A stretch of 64,000 bases of DNA, taken from the NCBI GenBank assembly GCA_032718865.1, contig JALUTQ010000001.1, positions 1,736,001 through 1,800,000 on the forward strand, read 5' to 3'. Below are positions 45,880 through 56,013 of this stretch, piece after piece. Numbering within the stretch: position 1 is the first letter of the stretch; the number at the start of each line of letters is the position of its first letter. The notes below the pieces were generated by a model that was given only the letters and a program-made list of their open reading frames with translations, searched no databases and had not been told where the DNA came from. Source of the DNA: Tilletia caries (lineage: Eukaryota > Basidiomycota > Exobasidiomycetes > Tilletiales > Tilletiaceae). A program made the translations under genes and the position numbers.

Positions 45880-47270
45880 AAACCCGTGTCCTCGGTGCAG
45901 GGATAATCCTCATCTGCTTCGATGGCGAGGACAGTCGGCACCGTGTTCTTAGAACAGTGCTCGTGGGCGAAACCGAAGTGGTCTCCCCGACAGTGGTCGC
46001 AGGGACGGACACACCACATAAGGCGAGTGGTGTCCGGAATCTTGTACGCCATCATCATCCTCTTGAGTTCGGGATGCATGCGGATGGCGAGGTTCGCGGG
46101 GGTGAAGTCCGACCGAATCGAACGACCGCGACGCGGGTCTGAGCTGGCGGTGTTGGGCCGAGGAGCTTGAGGGAAAGCGTCGGCCGAAGGTGAACCTGAC
46201 TGAGTGTCGGCTTGAGCAATAAATGCGCTCACGGTCGGGGCGGACAAAGGTGCCACCAGACTGTCGTATGCCGGAACGCCAGCAGCAGAAGATGCGTTCG
46301 CCGGACGAGACAGAGGCCGACCGTACTCCGCGCGCCAGTACGTCTCCTGCATGCGCAGCTCGCTTCGCAGTGCAGAGAGTGTGGGGTCGGCTCGGAAGGG
46401 AGTCTGAACGAGCTTGGCAATAGATGGGTCGATGCCCTCCATCACTTCGCTGACGAGCTCGTCCTCCCCCATGTTCTCCCAGCCGGTCTTGAGCATCGCG
46501 GCCTTGACGAACGTATAGTGTACGACGTCTTCTGAGTCGGGGAGCCAGCGACGAGCTCGTGCTTGTTGACGGATGACGGCAATGGGGGCGGAAGTTGGTC
46601 CGGATCGTCGCGATGAAGGCGTCTAGGCTGGTGAGCGAAGACTTGCGCTGCTCGGGAGGTAGCGCGGCGAACCAGAGTCGGGCAGGGCCACGCAGAGTGC
46701 GTGGAAGCGCCCGCAAGATGGCCTTGTCCCACCCGGAGTCGGTCTCCGAGACGCGCATTGCCTCAATGTTTGAGAGAAACAGCGCCGTGTCTTCTGGTAC
46801 GCCGTGGAAGAAGCCGAGCTCCTCGGGTTTGATGTTGAAGGAGCGGCCGGACTCCTCGGCGTCAGGGAGCTGAATCCGTATGTTCTTGCCGACGGAGACG
46901 GAAGAGGGAGTCATCCCACCTCGGAAAGCAGCCTCGGCGCTGTTCCATTTGGGTGTGACGGGCGAAGGCGGGGTGGATGCGGCGTCGAAGGTGGACGACG
47001 CGGTGGATGCGCCGGTGGTTGATGACGCGAGAGTGTGGGTGGAGGCTGGCTCGGTCTTGGTTGTCACCGGATGGGCGAGGCGGTTCAGAAGCTCATCGAA
47101 CTTGGAGTGAAGTGAGCCGACTTCAGCCTTGAGGGAGCCAATGTCGGAGTTGTTCGAGTCGATGGAGTTGCGCAGCGCCGACACATCACCGTCGAGTTTG
47201 GCGCGGGCGGCGTCGAGCGCCGCGAACTCGTCTCGAGTGGGTGTGTCGGGGGTGCTTTGGGCGGAGCCAT
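45876..47270 (-). CDS. gag, copy B, frame-broken
   Basis: Same protein as copy A gag, with the start at 47270. Two homopolymer differences break it: G5 instead of G6 at about 47250, shortly after the start, and G5 instead of G7 at about 46585 in the gag core. The TGA and slippery heptamer at the 3' end are unchanged. The copy is either inactive or mis-sequenced. Confidence 0.85.
45879..45885 (-). promoter_or_regulatory. -1 ribosomal frameshift heptamer GGGTTTT, copy B
   Basis: Same G GGT TTT TGA arrangement as in copy A. Confidence 0.75.
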
Positions 47271-47346
47271 TGTGGGTGAGGAAAGCCAGGTCTGTAACGA
47301 AAGGGAGAAAGACTTGTTCGTCAGATTCAACCCAATCTCATCACCA

Positions 47347-47663
47347 TGTAACGGCAAGGTTGCGCGCTACTTACTTCTATTCGGTTCAGACGGTGCTGAC
47401 CAGAAGCGATGAATAAGAGTGGTGTTGAATGATGGAGAGAGAGAGAGAGCTAAGTACAACGAGAGCGAGAAGTTGCTATGCGACAGTGCAGAGAAGAGCG
47501 TGGGAGAAAAGAGGGAAGCGGGAAGGGAAGCGAGACCATGTGGAGTGAAGCAGCCATGATGAGAGAGAACGGAACGGAACGGAGCGGAACAGAGAGAATA
47601 GAGAGAAGTCATAGAGAGAGCGGGACAGAGAGAATAGAGAGAAGTCATAGAGAGCCCATCACA
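47347..47663 (-). repeat. LTR 3 (5' LTR of copy B) with 36-bp internal duplication
   Basis: 317 bp. Identical to LTR 2 except for an extra GAGAGCGGGACAGAGAGA-type block near 47615-47650, duplicating the adjacent GAACAGAGAGAATAGAGAG stretch. Followed directly by GGGCC. Confidence 0.9.
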
Positions 47664-47668
47664 GGGCC
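47664..47668. repeat. target-site duplication GGGCC, right copy
   Basis: Matches 34748-34752. No duplication brackets the internal LTR 2, so the whole array occupies one insertion site. Confidence 0.85.
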
Positions 47669-47911
47669 GTCAACCGGTCGCCGAATCCGGTATGTTCGAA
47701 AGCATGCGCACAACTTCTGACACTTCTGACACCGGGCGGCCGCCAGTCAGTGTGAAGCGGAACGCCAAACGCCGAACGCCATCTCACTACGCGCTGCGGC
47801 AATCGCCGAGATGTTTTGTAAGTCGGTCCAGGTGAAGTTGTAATCGAAATGAGGATATGCACGGTACGGACCATCTGGGAAGGTCGAATATACTTACTCT
47901 AGAGATGGAGG
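47669..47911. other. spacer between LTR array and MULE
   Basis: Short spacer with no gene; contains a few GC-rich inverted motifs. Confidence 0.4.
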
Positions 47912-47920
47912 GCGAGGAAG
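47912..47920. repeat. 9-bp target duplication GCGAGGAAG, left copy of MULE
   Basis: Identical to 52478-52486. Confidence 0.9.
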
Positions 47921-50900
47921 GACGCCCTTATCGCCTTCCTCCCCAATTCCACGTGGCCTTCGGCCACGTTGTCTCACTCACTCATTCTCAAAGCCCGTCG
48001 CAAATGAATCAAATATGCTATGTATGTATAGATAGAATTCCATCAAGCACGATTGTTGGAGGAAGACAGAGACTCAGATGCTCGACGTGCCGATACAATA
48101 TCTGCCAGTATCTCCTCCAGCTTGCTCCTCGCAGTGTTTCGAAGCGTGGTCGTAGATCGTTGATTGCGACCCAGAGACTCGGCCAGGCGACGAACCTCGT
48201 CCAACGCTTGACTCAGTAGGTCCTCCTTGTGCTGATGCTGTCTCTGCTCGATCTCCGCGTTTCCATGAGTGGAATTGGCGGGCAGAGTAGGCAGGGTCGA
48301 TGCTGTTCCGTCTGCTGTCGATGAGAGAGGGATAGTGGACGGCTTCCAGCGCAAGACAGGCAGACCCAAGAAGCGACTGCCCATAAAAAGGTGCTTACAT
48401 GCGAGACTGGTGGCCTTGAATGCAGGACAGGAGCAATGCGACAGGTCAAAGCTGACCCTGTACGCATTGCCCGCGACACCATCGCTGCCTCGGATTGCCA
48501 GCTGTGTCAAAACAATGCGAAGCGAAGTAGAATTCAGTGACTAGCATTGATCAATAATAATGAAGAACGATAGACCGTGCTAGGCACTGAGTGATTCAGA
48601 TTCTACTCACTGAACCTTTCACATCTCCATCAACTCTTTCAAACAGCTCCGTCCAGCTCAATCCAAAAGCGCGCTTTCGCGCAGACTTCTCCTGGGAGCA
48701 CAAATTCTTTTTCTGAACACCTGAGAAGCGCAACCCCGAAGGCAAAGGTGTCAAATCGATATACAGAGTCACAGCGTGGGTCATACTTGACTCACCAAGT
48801 TGACATTGCAATAATCGTCGTGCATAGTCAGGTATGACCTCTCGCGCAAGAACGAAGACCACATGGTCCACTCGCTGTTTCCGCAGAAGGCCCAGGTAGT
48901 TGACCTGCTAATTCCCAGGTTTCGTACACAGGTTAATCATGAGAAGGCTGAGTATGGCTTCAGAGTAAATGCTCCAAGCCTTCAACCACAATGATCGCCA
49001 CAACTTCACCTTTAGAGAACCATGCCAACTCTCGATATAATTGTTGGTATCAATTCCGTAGTGAGCGTGCTGTGTATGAAGGCAAGGTGAGGTGAGGTAT
49101 AAGCATCAATAGCAGTGAGGAATCGGGTGCAGCGGCAAGCGGGTAGGTGGAAGACGCTCTCACCTGTCTGAATGCCATCGACCACAGTGATGGTGGTCGC
49201 TTCGTAACCCATTCGCGCTTGAAATATGCGACGAAGACCGAAAATGCAGGGCTCCATTCCGCTTCAAATGCCGTCATCAGCTCGTCGAATCGCGCGGGCG
49301 TCTCCGCATAGACCAGAAGTCGTAGGTCCGCACGGCATCGCGACTGCAGCTGTTGTGATTTTTCCCGCGCGTCATCCTCCAAGCCTGTAGTTTCAAAAGA
49401 AAAGGAAACATCCCTGTCAATGTTAGAATTCGAAACAGCCCAACACTGAACGGCAGTCGGCAACAGATGACCAGAATCCAGATGCAGGCTGCAGTAACTG
49501 AGGACTACAGTTCCAGCTGCTGCAGTGCGCACTGCAGGGATCAGCAGCAGAGAGACTGGGGGAGCGAAGGTCATGGAGAACGTAGTATGGGGCAGAGCAG
49601 GGAAAGGTCAATGCACGCATCATCCAACGACAATGTCCCACGCGTCAACGCAAGTAGTGCTGACATTGTCTGGACTCAGGCAGCTCTCGCCAGCGTGTGC
49701 GCGCGCGAGTCCATGCGAGTACCAGCAGCCCCTAGACACGTAGGGAGTGCAGCGGCAGCGGAGTGGAGGAGAAGAGAGGTGGATGGGCAGGAGGAGGAGA
49801 CGAGAAAGGAGAAGGGGGTAATGACCAAAATGTACTCACTGAGAACGCGGATCTTGTCCTTGATGTTATCCTCCCAGGCTCGTAAGACGTGCCATTGACA
49901 CAAGAGGATGCGGGGTGGAGTGGGAAGATGGTTGAAGGCTCTATTGATTGCTGCCTGCTCTGTCGTGGAGCAATCGACCACGATGTCGCTCGGTGGTGGA
50001 ACCTGGTTGCCGAGCCAAACAAGAAAGTGCGTCAAGGGTATTCTGTGCAGCACCAATGAGAGATTGCTTGTCAGAAAATCACATTCAGCAGCTCGCAAAG
50101 TCGCAACCGTCTTCATCACCCAGTACAGCTTCCCGACGGCCTGCCCTCCACAGAAACAACATAACCCAGACTGACCCAGACCATGAGCTTGCGCTTCGCG
50201 ATTTGCGCGTCTGTGCCAGGGATCCCATCGCCTGTGTGATGGATGTGCCCCTGGGCTATGGCGTCCGTACCTGTACGACGCCGACAGTTGACGGGGGCAG
50301 CAGGGAGAACTGCGGAGCGCAAAGCAAGGCGGATCGGAAGCCGGAGGCCCGGAGCAGAGGGAGGAGAAGGGAGGCAGGGAGGGGACGACGGACGACGGAC
50401 ACCTGTACTCACTGTGTTTCTGAGGGTGTGATCAGTAGCGCAGCAGGAAATCCGGTGCCAGTTGCGAGGCTGCGCACGATGATGGTGGAAAGAAAGATCT
50501 TTTGACTCTTGATCATGCCGAAGCCAGTGTTGTGAGTCGAATCAAGACACCAAACTCGAGAAGATTGCTCCGCCAAAATCTGGAAAGGGAGGATCAGAAG
50601 ATGGTTGACTGTGAGCAACCTAAGTTCCCTACCAGGCTGCGACAGTGTGCACAATGCACAGCAGCACAGCAGCTAGCGGGTATTGGGTAAGGCTCACCTC
50701 TTTGCCGACTGGTGGAAGTAAGAACAGGGCCCATACTGACTCCGCGGTCGCGCTGAGCACTGTGGAGTCGCAGAACAAGCTGCTCCACCCCTCCGCAGCC
50801 AACTCCGCTGCCCACAGACGACAGGACTCCCACCCGTCAGCAGCTTTTCGCGCCTGCTCGACCTTCAATCGTCGGATCACGTTGTAGACGTCTTGATAAC

Positions 50901-52477
50901 GGACTCGTATGCTCGCATCAATGGCTGTTGTGGAAGTTCGAACCTAGGAAAGAATGAAAGAAGCATGCTTTGATAAGAACCACGCCGCCAATCATGAATG
51001 CCAATTGCCATCGACCATACTCCACAGGCACAATGCAAGCATCTCAGGAGTGAAGCCAAAGCTCACCTTCTGCAGATCATCCAGACTAAGACGCACCGAG
51101 CGCATGATCTCCTTCATGCTGCGACCTTCAGATACCTGCCTCTCAATCCACTCTCGCACCTCTCGACAGGTACGTTGCTGGGCAGCGTCAATCCACGAAC
51201 CGGGATCATGGTTCGTGTGCTTCCAGTAGTAGCTGATCGTGACGATGCTGTCTTCTCGAGGGGGGCCAGGGAGAGAGAAGGTAGAATCCTGCAGCCACTC
51301 AAATAAAACCATAGAGAACAATGAGAAGGTCAATGGTGTTCAATTCGCGGGCCTCGAGGGCTCGAGCAACATCTCTCGCGGATACTCACGCCAGTGGTAG
51401 AGCGCGCATGCGACGTGCTGCCGCCCGCACTCGAATCGATACCGACCGCGATGGAAGGTCCAGTGGAAGGCAAAGATGCGGAATCTGTGCTGCTGCTGCT
51501 AATGGCTGCTGTGGACAACGGCGCGTTGACCTTGATGCAGATCTTTGCCTTACACCCGACCTGGGGAAGACAACGCGAATATGAGATAGGGATGAGATTG
51601 CAAGACGTTAGATTGATGCTCAAAAAAACAGCAAGCCAACTTCTGCAGCAGCATGGCCGCCAAAGAACAGGAAGGGTGTGCTCACTTTGTAGGAAGATGA
51701 ACCCTGGCCCGTAATCCGACGCTTCTTGGGGGACAACTCCTCATCCTCGTCGCGACGATCTCGGTACTGCCCGGAGCAGCTACAGGCGCTGACAAACGTA
51801 GCCTCGAAGTGCGTGGCCGCCTTATGAGAGTAACGGCGTGCATCTGCATTGCCCCAAAAGAGAGGGAAGCACAACGAGAGGAAGAGAAGTTATAGAACGT
51901 CAGCAAATGAGTGTGGAAAGATGCGCATCGGCCAGGGTGCACAATTAGACCTCCACGGACCACAATGGTCATGGTCTCTTCCAGCGGGGCAACAGTTCGC
52001 GTCCACGGTAAAGGAGAAGGAAAGTCGAAAGGGGATTAGAGTGAGGACTGAGGAGGGAGATGGATTGATAACCAGGTAGGGAAAAACGGGAGGACACCAT
52101 CCATCCTGATTCTTGTTGCCTACAGTTCACTTACCCTCTTTTTTACGCGTCTTTCGCTCCTTGTTGTTGTGTGAGGGTCGCAAGAAGACTGCGTACTGTC
52201 TCTCCTGCTCGAGGAACGCGTCGACCTCGGACTCGAGCATGGTGAAAACTTCTGGGTGATTATCGAACAGTCGCTGTCCAAGGTTCTTGAAGACATTAGG
52301 GCCGCTATTGACGTTCAGATTTGCACTTGCCATGTCGTTTGAGCCGCTGATAAGATGGTGGTGATAGTACTACATACAGAAGACGCGTAAAGAGAGTCGA
52401 CGCGTCTTTCGTCGCTTTCCGTCAGCCACGTGACCTTCGGCCACGTGGAATTGGGGAGGAAGGCGATAAGGGTCTTC
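47921..52477 (-). mobile_element. Mutator-like element (MULE), complete, 4.56 kb
   Basis: The inverted termini share CCCTTATCGCCTTCCTCCCC and a further ATTCCACGTGGCC (47926-47958 versus 52472-52440), about 33 identical bp behind a slightly diverged tip. A perfect 9-bp direct repeat, GCGAGGAAG, flanks them, the size typical of Mutator transposition. The TIR's inner edge is itself a palindrome (ACGTGGCCTTCGGCCACGT). The single gene inside encodes a MULE-domain transposase. Confidence 0.9.
48043..52333 (-). CDS. MULE transposase with SWIM zinc finger, multi-exon
   Basis: The ATG at 52333 (MASANLNVNSGPNVF) lies about 145 bp inside the right TIR. Roughly a dozen short introns follow. Recognisable parts in order: a helical N-terminal DNA-binding segment (DAAQQRTCREVREWIERQ, near 51190-51130); the DDE core with WCLDSTHNTGFG (about 50540, first Asp); VVDCSTTEQAAINRAF (about 49970, second Asp) followed by LLCQWHVLRAWED, the CxWH insertion typical of MULEs; HYGIDTNNYIESWHGSLK (about 49060-49000) with the third acidic residue; and near the C-terminus a SWIM finger, DLSHCSCPAFKATSLACKHL (C-x-C...C-x-H, about 48440-48390). 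It ends SSSNNRA at 48043. Catalytic residues look intact. It catalyses excision and 9-bp-staggered integration. Confidence 0.85.
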
Positions 52478-52486
52478 GCGAGGAAG
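52478..52486. repeat. 9-bp target duplication GCGAGGAAG, right copy of MULE
   Basis: See 47912-47920. Confidence 0.9.
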
Positions 52487-53180
52487 CGAAAGCTCTGCGC
52501 CGGGGCCCTCGGCGGGCTCAGCGGAACGCTATGATTTCCGCGCGTTTGAGGCCCGTGGGGGAAGTGAAGCTCAAACGCTCAAATAAGACTACATCAGACC
52601 CAAGCATGTCTTCTCGACGACACCGCCAACGAAATCTCAGTCTCATTAGGACTTGGGGAGAGACTTGACAGATCCTTGGGAAACATAAGACCCGAAAGGT
52701 GCAACGAAGTCTAGCGCCCCTTTTGGAGAAGTCTTGTCAAGACAGGAAAAAAATCTTGAGGAAGACTTGGGGGAGCGGCTTGGGGAAGCACTTGCCAGCT
52801 TATGTAATGCACTCTGACCAACTCTATTTTGGGCGCCGATCTGAGCTAGCGCGTCTCAGCAGACCGTGGCGTCTGGCTGTGTCCACCCATGACCCACGCA
52901 TGCCATCCTGCTTCACCATGCAGCGTCCTCACCATCCAGCCTCAACACCTCCAGTCACCTACATGTTATGATGACCCGCCAAAGACGGCGCTGTGGCGTG
53001 TTGCCTTTGCACCTTTGCTTGCTCCTTGTCGAATGCGACAATGTTCGATAAAATTGCAAAGACCCGTGACTCGGGTTCGCTGCGAGACTCACGCTAAAGA
53101 CCAGCCATTTGAACGTCACGTGACAAGAAGCTGCGTGCCGCTCGAAAATGAGCAAAAAGCTGCCAGAAGTCTCCCTCAGG
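52487..53180. other. intergenic, with CAAGACTT-type repeats
   Basis: No supported gene. GACTTGGGG/AAGTCTTG motifs recur at 52648-52800, and similar ones resume right of the next element (59724-59760), consistent with that element having inserted into an older repeat. Confidence 0.4.
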
Positions 53181-53189
53181 GCTCCGTGG
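53181..53189. repeat. 9-bp target duplication GCTCCGTGG, left copy
   Basis: Identical to 59705-59713 and directly adjacent to the TIR on both sides. Confidence 0.9.
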
Positions 53190-53443
53190 TAGTCTCATCG
53201 TATCAGCCAGTCATGCGGATGAGCCACGCGCCTCGAATTACAATTTGGCTTTGTATTGCTCGTTACAAAAAATTGAAACTCCGCAACCCGCCTAATGCTT
53301 TGCGAGCTCTGTCCGCAGGACAGTCTGATTCCCAAGTGTAAGGACACTTAGTGGAGTGCAGCGCCCACCCAAGACCAACACCTCCAGCCAGTCACCACTC
53401 AACCGCATACATCATTGCAGACAGCATACATCCCATTGCAGGC

Positions 53444-55802
53444 ATGCGATCCCACAGCTGGAAGCCCCCCTTGTGCGCAGTTCCTCAGAATCCCGCACGG
53501 CGAGCGCATTCAGGCGCTAGTAGCTCCATCCTAGGCAAGCGGAGAGCGCGCGACGAGCCAGAGGAAGACACCCGCTGGTCGAAGCGTGCCAAGGTAACCC
53601 ATAGATCTCCTCTTTACTCTTCATTCCTTCTCAGCTGGTTGTCTTGATTATGCTCATGCTCATCTCTTATGTTCTCTCTTTCCTCTATTCCCTTCTTCTT
53701 CTGTCTCTTCTCTCTGCAGCTTTGCTATCCTTCATTGCAGATCCTCGAGAAGACCAAGCTACAGTTCCAGCCCCGTCCGCATCAAGTGGTGGCGTCGGAT
53801 GCGATCCACCGAGGATGGGATGTCGTCTTCAAGTCCCCCACGTCTACCGGGAAGAGTCAGGTTATCGACTACCTCGACTGTCTCCTTGATGACGGGGTTA
53901 TCATCACCATTGGACCCCTGCGAGTTCTGCTGAAAGAATACGTTCAAAGGTGTGTATTGATCAGTCATCGAGCACCGCAGCTTCCTCTGTTGATGTCTCC
54001 TACATGCGACTCACAGATTTGGGGATCGAGCGACGCATGTGGACGCCAACCACAAAGACCCAGCGCTGCTGGCTTCAATTCGCGACGGGAAGTTCCGGTT
54101 TGTCTTCACGACTGCGGAGTCCGCCACGGAAGGCGCCTTCCTCAACCAGGTCCTAATGCACGAGAAGTTCAGGAAGAAGGTCAAGGCATTTGTCTTTGAC
54201 GAGGCGCATACACTCGATCAATGGGGAAGAGACTTCCGCCCAAAGTTCCTTCAGCTCGGTCATGTGCGCAAGCATCTCTCAGCGCCCGTACTCATCATGT
54301 CGGCAACACTCACCAAGGTTGCGCAGCAGCTCTGCGAGACGACCCTTCAGCTCTTCAAGCCCCTCGTCGTCGACGTTGGAACCGACAGACCGAACATCTT
54401 CCTCCGAGTCCAGCCAATCATGTACGCGGAGAGCAGCTTCCTCGACATCTTGACGGCGTTGCCTCAGCTGTGGGAGCCTGCCGGGGATGAACAGACCATG
54501 GACCAACGCAGACAGGAATTCCGACCGACCGTCATCTTCGTCAACAACAAGGAAACGGCGACCTCGATGGTATATCGGCTGCAACAGTGGTGCAAGAGAG
54601 CCGGGTTCGGAGACGTCGTCGACGTATTCCACGCAGACATGTCGGAGAAGCACAAGGGTATCGTGCGCGAGCGCCTTGATAACGGGTCGACGCTCATTGC
54701 AGTCTGCACCGATGCGTTTGGAATGGGCGCCAACTGTCGTGTTCTCCTCGACATGTTCCAGTGGAAGATGTACGGAGGGGTCTCGGCTTACTGGCAACGG
54801 ACAGGAAGGTGCGGACGGAAGTTCAACGATCGCGCTGTGGCCACTCTCTTCGTCGACAGTACTCACATCGACTCGGAACTCAAGAAGACCTTGACGACCA
54901 CGGGCCAACTCCCAGGCGACGATGAGGCGGAGGATCGAGCTCGAGAGTCGACATCGCTCGAAGAGGACGTTCGAATGATGCGAGGCGAGAAGAAGGCAGG
55001 GGATCGACAAGTTGCAGACGACGAGATGATTGCTCTTGCTCGGCATGGTCTTGCTCGGGATGCATGTCTGCGCAAGCTTGTCCTTGAACACCTTGGTCAG
55101 CCCAGCATTGACAAGTTGCCCACGCTTGCTGAGCTGTTTGGCGCTGGGCCTAACGACGACGGATCGGACTTACCTTGCTGCTCAACTTGTGATCCATACG
55201 ATCTTTCGGTTTTGCCGAAGGATCTACATGCGCCAAAAGAGAACGTTCCGCTTTTAAAGGACCTCGTTGCCACACAGAAAATCCTTCGGCCTCGCCTGGA
55301 GGAGTGGCGGCGCAAACAATACAAGGAGTCGTGGAGACGCGCTGGTGGAGCTGGACGGTTGGGAATCAACGCTTATATGAGCTTGATGGATATCGATGCG
55401 GTTGTCTGCAACTTAAAAATCATTGCGAACAACATCAGCAACGGAGACTCACGCTTAAGCGACATCGTCAACATGCCCTTCAAGGAAACGGTGCTTGGCC
55501 CACTGGAGGTCGAAATCAAAAACGTCCTGCGGGAGGCAGAGGACGAACGAGAAGCTGCAAGGAAAGCACAAGAGGAGCAACGTCGTCAGCGGGCTGAGGA
55601 CACAAGGAAGCGTCAGGCGGACAGAAGGGATCAGCGAACTAGAGCAGAAATGCAACAGAGGGTTCAGCAGGCGGAGAGCTCGAGCTCTTCATCGTCGACA
55701 CGAACTCGAGCATGCACAACGTGCACGGACATCAATAGTCATCTACCGCCGACCGACGAGAAGCTCGAGGCACGAGGACACAATAGTAAGGCTTCTGACT
55801 GA
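53444..55802 (+). CDS. RecQ-family DNA helicase carried by the TIR element
   Basis: Three exons: 53444-53593 (MRSHSWKPPLCAVPQNP; donor GTAACC), 53741-53949 (an acceptor 21 bp earlier is also possible) and 54017-55802, about 714 residues, phases consistent. Helicase motifs in order: 0/I region QPRPHQVVASDAI and SPTSTGKS (Walker A), FVFTTAESATEG, DEAHTLDQWGRDFRPKFLQL (motif II with the RecQ-type continuation), LIMSATLT (III), PTVIFVNNKETATSM (IV), VCTDAFGMGANC (V), YWQRTGRCGRKF (VI). Then DLPCCSTCDPYDL, a reduced RecQ zinc-binding region, and a long Lys/Arg/Glu coiled coil at the C-terminus. No HRDC domain was seen. It resembles the telomere-linked RecQ helicases of fungi. ATP-dependent 3'-5' unwinding in the nucleus is expected; inside this element it may process transposition or replication intermediates. 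Confidence 0.85.
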
Positions 55803-56013
55803 TCACTGAACAACCAGCAACATTGGGGCACGAGAGCTCACCTATTCTTCTTTCCGACCCGTTTCTGCTGACAGAGAGCAACCGCATTTGTCCTGGGAGG
55901 ATTTGGCTGGAGAATCGCAAGCCATTGGATGGGGAGGACTGGGCAGAAACGTGGATGAAAGTGTTGTTTATTCTGGCCAACCCCAGGCCTCGTCCTACTG
56001 CGCAATGAACCAA

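Larger units (their letters stand above)
41051..47663 (-). mobile_element. Ty3/gypsy LTR retrotransposon, copy B (tandem with A)
   Basis: Same structure and orientation as copy A, between LTR 2 and LTR 3. Internal sequence differs from copy A by very few substitutions (e.g. C/T at 38149 versus 44453, Val/Ile) and several homopolymer-length changes. Confidence 0.95.

Noticed and set aside
35153..46535. Many + strand frames across the retrotransposon
   Set aside because: They are antisense shadows of gag/pol, repeated identically in both copies.
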